Shown: positions 55,600 to 64,000, counted from the first letter of the stretch. The stretch is DNA of 64,000 bases from Rhodoblastus sphagnicola (GCF_002937075.1 NZ_NHSJ01000087.1:124001-188000), one strand, 5' to 3'. Translations and numbers: made by a program. The notes: generated by a model from the letters alone, not told the origin.

Positions 55600-56280
55600 G
55601 TGGAAGCAAAGGTCGAAACCGCGCCCAAACCCAAACCGGCGCATCGACGCGCGCTGGCGCGTTTCGGGCGCGATCGGCGCGGCGTCGCCGCCCTCGAATT
55701 CGCAATGGTGTCGATTCCGTTTCTCGGACTGCTCTGCGCGATCTTCGAAACCGCCTTCGTCTTCTATACGCACGAGGTTTTCGACACCACCGTCGCCAAT
55801 GTGGCGCGGCAGATCCTCGTCAACCAATATACCTCGACGACGCAGACCGCCGCGAATTTCGTCGGCCGGGCCGGCCAGGCGGCGCCGGAGGGCACCAATG
55901 GCTACAGCCTGTGCGGCTCGCTGCCCAGCTATTTCCTTTGCGGCAACATCAGGGTGAACATCTCCGCCACGGCGGCGGGCGGCACATTCGCGTCGCTGTC
56001 CAGAACGATCACCGACAGCTTCATCGCCAACCCATCGACCAACGTCAATCTCGGCGCGCCCGGGTCGATCGTGGTGTTCCAGGCGTTCTACGCCATGCCG
56101 ATCTATCTTTCGGTTCTGCTCGCGAGTGGAACCAATGCCAACCAAGTCTCCAACCTCTACAGCCAGACGTCGGGATCGGTGATCAACAACCCCTTCGGTT
56201 CCGGGCTGGTGCACAAGATCTATTCGGTCGTCGTGTTCAGGAACGAGCCGTCAAGATCCGAAAGCTCGCGTCGCCCCTGA
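55600..56280 (+). CDS. tadE: TadE-like minor pilin
   Basis: A 226-residue pseudopilin: basic N-terminus (AHRRALARFGRDRRG), then the TadE motif VAALEFAMVSIPFLGLLCAI with the Glu typical of prepilin processing, a helix, and a periplasmic domain. GTG 55600 is chosen because AGGA lies seven bases upstream. The frame stays open back through the 15-bp repeats to TTG 55507, which would add 31 residues rich in ADENL. Its stop overlaps the next gene. Confidence 0.85.
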   Translation: MEAKVETAPKPKPAHRRALARFGRDRRGVAALEFAMVSIPFLGLLCAIFETAFVFYTHEVFDTTVANVARQILVNQYTSTTQTAANFVGRAGQAAPEGTNGYSLCGSLPSYFLCGNIRVNISATAAGGTFASLSRTITDSFIANPSTNVNLGAPGSIVVFQAFYAMPIYLSVLLASGTNANQVSNLYSQTSGSVINNPFGSGLVHKIYSVVVFRNEPSRSESSRRP

Positions 56281-57080
56281 AGGCGGCGCTCGACCGGCTC
56301 CTGCGCCGTTTCGGACGCGCGCGGGCCGGAATCGCGGCGGTGGAGTTCGCCTTCATCCTGCCGATGATGCTGGTGCTTTATTTCGGCCTCGCCGTGCTCG
56401 GCCAGGGCCTGGAGGTCGGCCGCAAGGTGCAGTTGGCCTCGCGCACGCTGGCGGACCTTACCTCGCAACAATTGCCGTCCAGCGCGACCGGCGCGGCCGC
56501 GGACGGCAATTGCCCCGCCAACAGCAGCACGCCATGCGTCTCCGACGGCGATCTCACCGATTTCTACGCCGGCGCGCAACTGGTCCTGACGCCGTTCGGG
56601 ACCACGACCCTGAGCGCGACAGTGAGCGAGGTGATCTTCGACAATCTCACCGCCACTAACACCAGCGGTTGCTGCAAGGCGCGCGTGGTGTGGAGCGCCG
56701 GTTTCGGCGCGAGCCCCACGCTGCGCGCCTGCGGCGTCGCCGGCTTGACCGCGGTCGCCAACGGGACCAACGGCGCCGCGGTCATGCCGCGAGGCAACTA
56801 TCCCAGCGGCGGCGAAGGCGCTTATGTGGCGTCGGGGACGGCCAACACCACCGATTACTATCTGATCGTCGCGGACGTCACCTATCAATTCCAGCCGGGC
56901 TACGATTTCAAGCTGTTCAACTGGAGCGGCAACGCCAATGGCGGGACCGGCTACACCATCGCCCATACCACCTATATGACGCCCCGCAACGGCGCCACCA
57001 CCGCGATCCAGTGGACGCGAAGCGGCACGGTCGCGAACTATAGAAACTGCACATCGGGTACGGATTATTACGTACCGTAA
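56277..57080 (+). CDS. TadE/TadG-like minor pilin, non-standard start
   Basis: A protein of about 267 residues. A basic leader (LLRRFGRARAG) is followed by IAAVEFAFILPMMLVLYFGL, the TadE/TadG prepilin signature, then a secreted domain with Cys residues (NCPANSSTPC, SGCCKARVV, RACGVAG). No ATG, GTG or TTG lies at the right place in frame. CTG 56277 overlaps the tadE stop as CTGA, so a translationally coupled CTG start is proposed; the true start could be a few codons earlier (ATC 56256). No von Willebrand domain is present, so this is not a full TadG. Confidence 0.75.
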   Translation: MKAALDRLLRRFGRARAGIAAVEFAFILPMMLVLYFGLAVLGQGLEVGRKVQLASRTLADLTSQQLPSSATGAAADGNCPANSSTPCVSDGDLTDFYAGAQLVLTPFGTTTLSATVSEVIFDNLTATNTSGCCKARVVWSAGFGASPTLRACGVAGLTAVANGTNGAAVMPRGNYPSGGEGAYVASGTANTTDYYLIVADVTYQFQPGYDFKLFNWSGNANGGTGYTIAHTTYMTPRNGATTAIQWTRSGTVANYRNCTSGTDYYVP

Positions 57081-57252
57081 GCTTGAGCGTGTCCAGATTC
57101 GACTTTTCCCGCCCCAGACGTGATTTTCATGGAGGGCCCAAAAATATTTCGACCAAAACCAATGTATTTTTTCAGATCGCCCGGTATTTTTTGTCACATT
57201 CTCCTGCTATTAGCCCGACGTCCGCAAAACTGATGGACGAGAGATTTTTGTG

Positions 57253-57474
57253 ATGCTCTATCATTTTCAAATCATCGATCCCCAAGGCGGTCGGCGCGAG
57301 GTTGACTCCTTGCGCCTGCCCGATCTGGACGCCGTCTGGGAGCGGATCGCCGCGCTGGCTTCGGCGCGCGACGCCGAAGGGCGCCAGATCCGCGTGACCA
57401 ACGAGGCCGGCGGCATCGTCGTCCTCGTCGGCGTCTGCACCGCGCGGCGCCTGCAAACTTTGCGGGCGGCGTGA
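57253..57474 (+). CDS. Small DUF6894-like protein
   Basis: A 73-residue protein: MLYHFQIIDPQGGRREVDSL, then LPDLDAVWERIAALASARDAE and IRVTNEAGGIVVLV. The pattern of a short beta start, acidic LPDL helix and RVTNEAG matches the small DUF6894 family as I know it. Function unknown. ATG 57253 is used; GTG 57250 directly before is an alternative. Confidence 0.7.
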   Translation: MLYHFQIIDPQGGRREVDSLRLPDLDAVWERIAALASARDAEGRQIRVTNEAGGIVVLVGVCTARRLQTLRAA

Positions 57475-57525
57475 TTCCGTAAAAACAGGCTCGACGGCGC
57501 GCCGATCCTGAGGCAGATTTCTTCC

Positions 57526-57918
57526 ATGTACCGCGCTGTCACCCAGAACATAGAAATCATCGCCATCCCCCTTTACGCTCCGGAGCGCAGCGCCCCGGAG
57601 GAAGGGCGCTATTTCTGGACCTACACGATCGAGATCGTGAATCACGGTCCCGTCCAGGTGCAACTGGTCTCGCGCACCTGGCGGATCACCGACGCCGCCG
57701 GACACGTGGAGACCGTGTGCGGCCCCGGCGTGGTGGGCGAGGCGCCGATCCTCGAACCCAGCGGCAGTTTCCGCTACACATCCGGTTGCGCCCTGGCCAC
57801 GGCTTCGGGCATCATGTCCGGCTCCTATCGCATGGTGGACGCCGACGGCCACGCCTTCGACGCCGAGATCCCCGCTTTCTCGCTCGACAGTCCCGTGGAG
57901 CGGCGCGTGCTGAACTGA
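57526..57918 (+). CDS. apaG: ApaG protein
   Basis: A 130-residue single-domain beta-sandwich protein: YRAVTQNIEIIAIPLYAPERS, YFWTYTIEIVNHGPVQVQLVS shortened to its core WTYTIEI, RTWRITDAAG, GEAPILEPSGSFRYTSG and SGSYRMVDADG are ApaG hallmarks. ApaG has been tied to cobalt/magnesium efflux and nucleotide metabolism, but its biochemical role is unclear. GAGG lies 11 bases before the ATG. Confidence 0.94.
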   Translation: MYRAVTQNIEIIAIPLYAPERSAPEEGRYFWTYTIEIVNHGPVQVQLVSRTWRITDAAGHVETVCGPGVVGEAPILEPSGSFRYTSGCALATASGIMSGSYRMVDADGHAFDAEIPAFSLDSPVERRVLN

Positions 57919-58081
57919 GCCCGCGTCCCGCGCCTGTCGCCCACGGCAAATGACAGCCCCATGTCCCGCGCGCCTGCTCCTTTTCGCAATCCCCTGTCTT
58001 GAACGGTTGCCTTGGCCCGTCTGGCGCCTAAACTGCTTCACCTGATCTCAAGCCGCGAGATCATGGTGGGTGGCGCGCAGC

Positions 58082-59272
58082 ATGGATGCAAAGATGAAAC
58101 CCCAGTCAGCCGACCCGACGCTCGACCGCGCCATCGCCCTGCTCGACCGTCTCGTCGGCTTCGACACCGAGAGCGCGCGCAGCAATCTCGCCCTGATCGA
58201 TTTCGTCGAGGATTACCTGCTGGGTCTCGGCGCGCGCTTCACCCGCATCCCCAACGCGAGCGGCGACAAGGCGGCCCTGTTCGCCACCTTCGGTCCCGAC
58301 GGAGACGGCGGCGTGCTGCTGTCGGGCCATACGGATGTGGTTCCGGTCAAGGACCAGCCGTGGTCCTCGCCGCCCTTCGTGCTGCGCCGCGACGGCGGCA
58401 GGCTTTATGGACGCGGCACATGCGATATGAAGGGTTTCGACGCGATCTGTCTCGCCATGGCCCCGGAGTTTTCCCGCGCCGCGCTGAAGAGACCGATTCA
58501 CATCCTGCTGAGCTACGACGAGGAGACCAGTTGCACGGGCTGCCTCGATTCGATCGCCCGGTTCGGCCAGGATCTGCCCCGCCCGGCGCTGGCCATCATC
58601 GGCGAGCCGACCCTGATGCAGGTGGCCGACGCCCACAAGAGCGTCACCACCTATCGCACCGTGGTCTCCGGCCACGAGGCCCATTCCTCGAAGCCCTGGC
58701 TCGGCGTCAGTGCGGTGCATATCGCCTGCGAACTGGTGGCGGCGCTCGAAAAAATCGGCGAGGAGCTTTACGCGGAAACCGATCCGCTCGGCCGGTTCGA
58801 GCCGGCCTGGTCCACGATCCATGTCGGCATGATCGAAGGCGGCACCGCGCGCAACATCATGGCGCGGCACTGCGAATTCGCCTGGGAGTTTCGCGGCCTG
58901 CCCGAGGTTCCCTACGACCGGGCGCTGAAGAAATTCGAGGTGGTCTGTGAAGAGGTGAAGGCGCGCCGCATGGCGGGATTTCCCGGCGCGAATATCGAAA
59001 CCTTTTCCGACATAGCCGTGCCCGGCCTGCGCGCCGAGCCGGATTCCGCCGCCGCGACGCTCGCGCTGGCGCTGGCCCAGGCCAACCACACCATCGCCGT
59101 GCCCTACGCCACCGAGGCCGGACAGTTCCAGCGGCGCGGCGGCCTGCCGGCCGTCATCTGCGGCCCCGGCAGCATCGACCAGGCGCACCAGCCCGACGAA
59201 TATATCGAAATCGCCCAGCTCGAAGCGGGGCTGGCGTTCCTGCGACGACTCGCGGACAATTTCTCGCGGTGA
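58082..59272 (+). CDS. argE: Acetylornithine deacetylase (ArgE, M20 family)
   Basis: A 396-residue zinc hydrolase of arginine synthesis. It has LLSGHTDVVPVKDQPW, the metal-binding YGRGTCDMKGFDA, the catalytic SYDEETSCTG, and the C-terminal EAGQFQRRGGLPAVICGPGSI. The dimerisation domain is present. Start ATG 58082 is chosen; GTG 58070 and ATG 58094 are alternatives. M20 enzymes vary in substrate, but the segment YEETS-like and length favour ArgE. Confidence 0.88.
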   Translation: MDAKMKPQSADPTLDRAIALLDRLVGFDTESARSNLALIDFVEDYLLGLGARFTRIPNASGDKAALFATFGPDGDGGVLLSGHTDVVPVKDQPWSSPPFVLRRDGGRLYGRGTCDMKGFDAICLAMAPEFSRAALKRPIHILLSYDEETSCTGCLDSIARFGQDLPRPALAIIGEPTLMQVADAHKSVTTYRTVVSGHEAHSSKPWLGVSAVHIACELVAALEKIGEELYAETDPLGRFEPAWSTIHVGMIEGGTARNIMARHCEFAWEFRGLPEVPYDRALKKFEVVCEEVKARRMAGFPGANIETFSDIAVPGLRAEPDSAAATLALALAQANHTIAVPYATEAGQFQRRGGLPAVICGPGSIDQAHQPDEYIEIAQLEAGLAFLRRLADNFSR

Positions 59273-59326
59273 ACCGCAAGGTTTGGCGCGCGCAAGGGCT
59301 GGCGCGCGTCCAGCGGAACCCACACA

Positions 59327-59429
59327 TAGAACAAGCTCGGTGAACTCAAGTTCGCCGAACTTGTTCTAGTTCTTTGGTTTTGCGCATATTCTCTTCCGAA
59401 AACCGCACACACTTTTCGGGAATATGCGC
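59327..59429. repeat. Two-hairpin dispersed palindromic repeat, copy 4
   Basis: First hairpin 59327-59368 with arms TAGAACAAG and CTTGTTCTA enclosing a smaller stem GGTGAAC/GTTCGCC. Second hairpin 59382-59429 with arms GCGCATATTC and GAATATGCGC around AAAACCGCACACACTTTT. The layout equals copies 1-3, and the second hairpin is closest to 45445-45485. It lies just before the ABC export operon. Confidence 0.85.
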
Positions 59430-59463
59430 TGGAACCGACCGGAAATGGGAGTGAAGCCGACGC

Positions 59464-60201
59464 ATGACAGACGCCGCCACACGGGACGATGCGCGCAAGC
59501 CGGCGCAGGTCGAGGCGCCGCTGCTGCGCGTCTCCCGCCTGAACAAGAGCTACCCGACCCCGCAAGGCCCCGTCGCCGTGCTGAAAGGCGTCGATCTCAC
59601 GCTGGCGCGCGGTGAAAGCGTCGCCCTGATGGGCGAATCCGGCAGCGGCAAAAGCACGCTGCTGCATCTCGTCGGCGGCCTCGACCAGGCCGATGACGGC
59701 GAGATTGTCATCGATGGCGTCGATGTGACCTGGCTGTCGGACACCGGGCGCGCGGCGCTGCGGCGCGAAACGCTGGCCGTCGTGTTCCAGCAGTTCAACC
59801 TGATTCCCAGTCTGAATCTGCAAGCCAATGTCGCGTTCCAGGCGCGTCTCGCCGGCCGGTTCGATCCGGCCTGGACGGACGAGTTGATCCATCGCCTAAA
59901 ACTGCAAGACCTGCTGGAGCGCTATCCCGAACAATTGTCCGGCGGCCAGCAGCAGCGCGCCGCCATCGGGCGGGCGCTGGCGGTGCGGCCGCGCCTGCTG
60001 CTGGCGGACGAACCCACCGGCAATCTCGACGAGGCCACGGCGGATGACTTCATGGCGCTGGCGCTCGATGTCGTCGCGGCGACAGGTTGCGCCTTCCTGA
60101 TGGTGACGCACAGCGAGCGGCTGGCGGCAAGACTTCAGCGGCAAGTTCGCCTCAGCGCGGGACAAGTCCGCCTCAGCGCGGGAGTGATCAACCAGCCGTG
60201 A
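59464..60201 (+). CDS. ABC transporter ATPase (LolD/MacB type)
   Basis: A 245-residue ATPase: Walker A MGESGSGKSTLLHL, Q-loop VFQQFNLIPSLN, signature LSGGQQQRAAIGRAL, Walker B LLLADEPTGNLD and the switch His in VTHSERL. Sequence type matches LolD/FtsE-like partners of FtsX permeases. The C-terminus has a 7-residue direct repeat (QVRLSAG twice). Its stop overlaps the permease GTG (GTGA). The three genes from here to 63720 form one operon. Confidence 0.9.
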   Translation: MTDAATRDDARKPAQVEAPLLRVSRLNKSYPTPQGPVAVLKGVDLTLARGESVALMGESGSGKSTLLHLVGGLDQADDGEIVIDGVDVTWLSDTGRAALRRETLAVVFQQFNLIPSLNLQANVAFQARLAGRFDPAWTDELIHRLKLQDLLERYPEQLSGGQQQRAAIGRALAVRPRLLLADEPTGNLDEATADDFMALALDVVAATGCAFLMVTHSERLAARLQRQVRLSAGQVRLSAGVINQP

Positions 60202-62666
60202 AACAGATTTTCTGGACCTTCGTCACGCTGCTCAGCCATTGGCGCCGCCGTCCCGGCAACTTTTTCGCGCTGTTCGTCGGTCTGGCCATCGCCACGGCGC
60301 TGTGGAGCGGCGTTCAGGCCCTCAACGCGCAAGCGCGAAAAAGCTACGACCGCGCGGCGTCCGTGTTTTCGGGCGGCGGGGCGCAAAGCCTCGTCCCCAC
60401 CAGCGGCGCGACCATCCCGCAAGAGCTTTTCGTCAAACTGCGTCTCGCCGGCTGGAAGGTCTCGCCGGCGCTCGAAGCCACGGTTTTGGTTCGCGGAACG
60501 CCCTTCCAACTGATCGGCGTCGAGCCGCTGACCCTGCCGCGCGGCGGGCAACTCGGCGGTCTGGTCGATGGCGGCGACTTTTCCGCCTTTTTCGCCCCGC
60601 CGGGACAGGTCATTGCTCCCCCGGAGGTTTTGCGCGATCTCGGGGCCAAGGACGGCGACCGGATCGCCCTCGACACTGGCAAGAGTCTGCCGCCGTTGCG
60701 CTCAAGCGCGCAGGCGCCGCCGGGACTCCTCACCGTCGATATCGGCGTGGCGCAAACCCTGCTCGGCCGGCCCGGCCAAATGTCGCGGCTGATCCTGCGA
60801 CAGCCCCCCGACAACGACGCGCCGTCGCTGGCGTCGGTGGTGGGCAACGCCTTGCGCCTGCTTCCGGCGGGCGAGGAGGAGGCCGACCTGAAGCGGCTGA
60901 CCGAAAGTTTCCATCTCAACCTCACCGCTTTCGGCCTGCTCGCCTTTCTCGTCGGCCTGTTCATCGTTCACGCCGCCTTTGGCCTCGCCTTCGAACAAAG
61001 GCTCGGCATGGTGCGAACCCTGCGCGCCGTCGGCGTGTCCACCCGCGCGCTCGCCGCCGCTTTGTTCGGCGAAGTGGCGCTGCTGGCGCTGGTCGCCGGC
61101 GGTTTTGGCGTCGCCGCCGGTTTCTGGCTGGCCTCGGCGCTGCTGCCCAATGTCGCGGCCAGTCTCGACGCGCTTTACGGCGCGCGGGTCGCGGGCGGGC
61201 TGACGCTGGACCCGACCTGGCTGCTGTCGGGTCTCGGCATCGCCCTTGTCGGCGCGCTGGTCGCGGCGGCGGGCGGCCTCGCCAAGGCGTTGCGCCTGCC
61301 CATCCTCGCCGCCGCCCAGCCTTTTGCATGGCGTCAGGCCCAGCAAGTTTTCATGCGCCGGCGGGCATGGCTGGCGCTGCTCGCCTTCGGCGCGGCTTTC
61401 GCCGCCTATCTCTGGGGCGACAGCCTCTATACCGGTTTCGCGGCGCTCGCCGGCCTGCTGTTCGGCGCGGCGCTGCTGCTGCCCGTTCTGCTCTCCGCCG
61501 CCCTGCGGCTTGGCGAGTCCTTTTCGAGCGCGCCGCTGGTGAACTGGTTTTGGGCCGACAGTCGCCAGCAGCTTCCCGGCCTCGCCCTCGCCCTGACCGC
61601 GCTTCTGCTCGCCTTCGCCACCAATGTCGGCGTCGGCGGCATGGTCGAAGGGTTTCGCCAGACTTTCGCGCATTGGCTGGACGAAAGACTGGCGGCGGAG
61701 GTCTATTACGAAGCGGCGGGCGCGCCGGAAGCGCGGCGCATCGAGGCTTGGCTCGCGACCCGACCCGAGGTTCTGGCCGTGCTGCCCTCGGCGCGAACCA
61801 GCGTCCGGCTCTCCGGCTGGCCAACGGAAATTTTCGGCATGACGCCGCACGAAACGTTTCGCGCGCATTTCCCGATGATCGATCAGGCCCCCGACGCCTG
61901 GGAGGCGCTGCAACGCGGCGATGGCGCGCTGATCAGCGAACAACTCGCGCGCCGCCTCAAACTCGGGCTGGGATCGTCGCTCGATCTTCCGACCGCAAGC
62001 GGGATCTGGCGGGTAAAAGTCGGGGGCGTCTTTCCCGATTACGGCAATCCCAGGGGGCAGGCGCGGATCGACATAGACGCGCTCACGCGCCATTGGCCCG
62101 ACGCGCCGCGCGTGTCCTATGGACTGAGGGTGGCGCCGCAGGAGACGCCGCGCCTGATCGCGGCCATGCAGGCCGAATTCGGCGAAAAAATCGTCCGCAT
62201 CGCCGACCAGGCCGCCATCAAAAAAATCTCGACGCGCATTTTCGAGCACACATTCGCGGTGACGACGGCGCTCAACACGCTCACCCTGGTCGTCTCGGCC
62301 ATCGCCCTGCTGGCGAGCCTGACGACGCTCGGCGACACCCGTCTGGCGCAGGTGGCCCCGGTCTGGGCCAGCGGCGTGTCGCGCCGGCGCCTCGCGCAGC
62401 TCGAATTTTTGCGCGTGCTGGCGCTGACCGCCGCCACCGCCGTCCTGGCCGTCCCGCTCGGGCTGGGCCTGTCCTGGTGTCTGGTGGCGGTGGTGAACGT
62501 GCAGGCGTTCGGCTGGCGGCTGCCGTTTGAAATCTTTCCCTGGCAATGGGCCGAAATTCTGGCGCTGGCGCTGTTGACGGCGGCGATCGCGTCGATCGCG
62601 CCGATCCTGCGCTTCGTGCGGACCACGCCGGCGCAACTGGCGAGGATTTTTGCCAATGAGCGCTAA
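60198..62666 (+). CDS. FtsX-type ABC transporter permease
   Basis: An 822-residue permease of the LolC/MacB/FtsX class with two FtsX domains: an N-terminal helix (FFALFVGLAIATALWSGVQ), a periplasmic MacB-like domain, three helices at about residues 240-400, a second membrane block, another periplasmic domain and a final set of helices ending LRFVRTTPAQLARIFANER. Start is GTG 60198 overlapping the ATPase stop. It probably moves or extracts a lipid-like substrate at the outer face of the inner membrane, which is inference from the family. Confidence 0.88.
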   Translation: MKQIFWTFVTLLSHWRRRPGNFFALFVGLAIATALWSGVQALNAQARKSYDRAASVFSGGGAQSLVPTSGATIPQELFVKLRLAGWKVSPALEATVLVRGTPFQLIGVEPLTLPRGGQLGGLVDGGDFSAFFAPPGQVIAPPEVLRDLGAKDGDRIALDTGKSLPPLRSSAQAPPGLLTVDIGVAQTLLGRPGQMSRLILRQPPDNDAPSLASVVGNALRLLPAGEEEADLKRLTESFHLNLTAFGLLAFLVGLFIVHAAFGLAFEQRLGMVRTLRAVGVSTRALAAALFGEVALLALVAGGFGVAAGFWLASALLPNVAASLDALYGARVAGGLTLDPTWLLSGLGIALVGALVAAAGGLAKALRLPILAAAQPFAWRQAQQVFMRRRAWLALLAFGAAFAAYLWGDSLYTGFAALAGLLFGAALLLPVLLSAALRLGESFSSAPLVNWFWADSRQQLPGLALALTALLLAFATNVGVGGMVEGFRQTFAHWLDERLAAEVYYEAAGAPEARRIEAWLATRPEVLAVLPSARTSVRLSGWPTEIFGMTPHETFRAHFPMIDQAPDAWEALQRGDGALISEQLARRLKLGLGSSLDLPTASGIWRVKVGGVFPDYGNPRGQARIDIDALTRHWPDAPRVSYGLRVAPQETPRLIAAMQAEFGEKIVRIADQAAIKKISTRIFEHTFAVTTALNTLTLVVSAIALLASLTTLGDTRLAQVAPVWASGVSRRRLAQLEFLRVLALTAATAVLAVPLGLGLSWCLVAVVNVQAFGWRLPFEIFPWQWAEILALALLTAAIASIAPILRFVRTTPAQLARIFANER

Positions 62667-63720
62667 ATGGATTTTTTTCGCCGCGTTGGCCTTCACCTCT
62701 CCCGCCTTGGCGCAAGGCTATGCCGGGCTTGGCGACGACGCCGGCGGTTTTGAGCGGGTGGTTCCCGGCAAGCCGCTGGTGTTCCCGCAGGATTTCGGCG
62801 CGCATCCGAAATTCCGCACGGAATGGTGGTATGTCACCGCCAATCTCACCGACGAAACCGGCGCGTCCTATGGCGTGCAATGGACCCTGTTCCGACAGGC
62901 GAGCGCGCCGGGCGAGGAGCGACAGGGCTGGGCCAACCAGAACGTCTGGATGGGCCATGCGGCCGTGACCAGCGCAAGCGAGCACCTGTTCGCCGAGACT
63001 TTCGCGCGCGGCGGCGTTGGGCAGGCCGGGGTGACGGCGCAACCGTTTCGGGCGTGGATCGACGACTGGAATTTTTCCGCGCAAGATAATGCGCCGCCCG
63101 ACTCGGGGCTGTCGCGTGTAAAACTGTCGGCCAGCGGCGAAAACTTTCGCTACGCCTTCGATCTCGTCGCCGACGGACCGCTCGTGCGCCAGGGCGACAA
63201 CGGGTTCAGCCTGAAATCCGACGACGGGCGCGCCTCCTATTATTTCAGTCAGCCGTTTTACAAGATCGCCGGCGTGCTCACGCTGCGCGGCAAAGAGATC
63301 AAACTGTCGGGCCGCGCCTGGATGGACCGGGAATGGAGCACCCAATATCTGGCGGCCAGCCAGAAGGGCTGGGACTGGTTCTCGCTGCATTTTTCCGGCG
63401 GCGAAAAACTGATGCTGTTTCGGATGCGCGACACCAGCGGCCGCGATTTCCGCTCGGGGACGTGGATTTCAGCCGATGGCGCGACGCAAAAGCTCGACCG
63501 CGACGACATCGCGCTGACGCCGCTGGAGCAGACCCCTGTCGCGGGCCGGAGCGTTCCAACGCGCTGGCGGCTGCAAGTCAAAAGTCGCGGCCTCGATGTC
63601 GAGACGGCGCCGCTCAACGCCGCCAGTTTCATGGCGACCAGTTTTCCCTATTGGGAAGGCCCGATCGCCTTTCACGGCTCGCAACAGGGCAAGGGCTATC
63701 TGGAGATGACCGGCTATTAG
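62656..63720 (+). CDS. AttH/CrtC-like secreted lipocalin-fold protein
   Basis: A 354-residue exported protein (signal FFAALAFTSPALAQG). It carries the family marks FPQDFGAHPKFRTEWWYVTAN, GVQWTLFRQ, WMGHAAVT, LSGRAWMDREWSTQYL and GWDWFSLHFS. These belong to the AttH/carotenoid-1,2-hydratase-like family with two lipocalin-like domains. It overlaps the permease by 11 bases. The conserved trio of ATPase, FtsX permease and AttH protein suggests handling of a hydrophobic molecule; the substrate is unknown and carotenoid hydration is unlikely without crt genes. Confidence 0.85.
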   Translation: MSAKWIFFAALAFTSPALAQGYAGLGDDAGGFERVVPGKPLVFPQDFGAHPKFRTEWWYVTANLTDETGASYGVQWTLFRQASAPGEERQGWANQNVWMGHAAVTSASEHLFAETFARGGVGQAGVTAQPFRAWIDDWNFSAQDNAPPDSGLSRVKLSASGENFRYAFDLVADGPLVRQGDNGFSLKSDDGRASYYFSQPFYKIAGVLTLRGKEIKLSGRAWMDREWSTQYLAASQKGWDWFSLHFSGGEKLMLFRMRDTSGRDFRSGTWISADGATQKLDRDDIALTPLEQTPVAGRSVPTRWRLQVKSRGLDVETAPLNAASFMATSFPYWEGPIAFHGSQQGKGYLEMTGY

Positions 63721-63736
63721 GGCTTCGTTCGGTTTC

Positions 63737-63849
63737 CGCGAGATCGCTTCGCGATCCGCGAAAACAACTCGCGCGGAATTCCCTTTAGTGAAAGGGGAAT
63801 TCCGCGCGAACGGAATACGAAATCCGAATGGATCATTCGGATTTCGTAT
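63737..63849. repeat. Cluster of three hairpins between convergent genes
   Basis: Three inverted repeats follow each other: 63737-63760 (CGCGAGATCGC/GCGATCCGCG), 63769-63809 (arms TCGCGCGGAATTCCC, loop around TTTAGTGAAA) and 63815-63849 (arms ATACGAAATCCGAATG/CATTCGGATTTCGTAT). They lie between the convergent AttH and acyltransferase genes and may end transcription both ways. Confidence 0.8.
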
Positions 63850-64000
63850 CAAACCCAGCGGTGACGGCGGCCCCATGCGGTGATCGGCTCTTCCAGAATT
63901 TTGGTCATGATCCAGGCGAGCAGCACGGTCACGGGAAAGGCGGCGGTGGTGACGGCAAGCTGCGCCGGCGTCGAGATATCCGGCAGGCCGCCGAGGATCC
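63849..64000 (-). CDS. C-terminal end of an acyltransferase-3-like membrane protein
   Basis: The last 49 or so residues before a TGA stop at 63849-63851; the rest is outside the window. They form one membrane helix (LAVTTAAFPVTVLLAWIMT) followed by ILEEPITAWGRRH. A final helix followed by an EP(I) motif is the usual end of acyltransferase-3 (OafA-like) proteins. The identification rests on this short end only. Confidence 0.55.
   Translation of the reverse strand, partial: ILGGLPDISTPAQLAVTTAAFPVTVLLAWIMTKILEEPITAWGRRHRWV

Overview
The window is high-GC DNA read as chromosome of an alphaproteobacterium of the order Hyphomicrobiales (Rhizobiales), plausibly Beijerinckiaceae/Methylocystaceae-like. 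The reasons are the gene neighbourhoods (gshB-glnD, gpmA-dapB, dnaJ-dnaK, hisS-hisZ-hisG, ccoNOQP-ccoGHIS, a full Tad/Cpa pilus locus), FixK-type TTGA-N6-TCAA boxes, a candidate alphaproteobacterial heat-shock promoter, and dispersed palindromic repeats of a kind common in that order. I see no tRNA, rRNA, CRISPR array, insertion sequence or prophage.

Layout. 1-12.9 kb is housekeeping: the end of a KdsD-type isomerase, an Orn/Lys/Arg decarboxylase, gshB, glnD, hemJ, grpE, alkB, gpmA, dapB, pyrF and a phospholipid-methyltransferase-like gene. 13-16.5 kb is dnaJ and dnaK, with a terminator between them and a heat-shock-like promoter. 16.7-24.2 kb holds an OmpW-type porin, an unknown secreted protein, an NnrU protein, a BacA/SbmA-like ABC exporter, ribF, a MaoC hydratase and a HAD phosphatase. 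24.6-28.6 kb is hisS, a DUF4087 gene, hisZ and hisG.

28.6-39.9 kb is a complete cbb3 cytochrome oxidase locus on the minus strand: structural genes ccoNOQP, a strong terminator, then assembly genes ccoGHIS. A FixK-type box lies about 90-100 bp before each unit. The assembly unit continues with overlapping stops and starts into an MFS transporter carrying both copper motifs of CcoA, and then into thiD and metX. A decayed livM fragment lies upstream of ccoN.

41-57 kb starts with an NlpC/P60 hydrolase and an M17 aminopeptidase and then carries a Tad (Flp) pilus locus: tadD (+), cpaB-cpaC-cpaD-cpaE-cpaF-tadB-tadC (-), cpaA (-), two Flp pilins (-), and a plus-strand group of a CpaC N-domain protein plus two TadE-like minor pilins. 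57-64 kb holds a DUF6894 protein, apaG, argE, a three-gene ABC/FtsX/AttH-type export operon, and the end of an acyltransferase.

No wholly new defence or mobile system was found. The most interesting points are the CcoA-like gene and the thiD-metX extension in the cbb3 unit, a family of modular hairpin repeats with constant cores and co-varying arms, tandem repeats bordering Tad genes, a TadE-like gene with no usual start codon, and the probable 5' frameshift in alkB.
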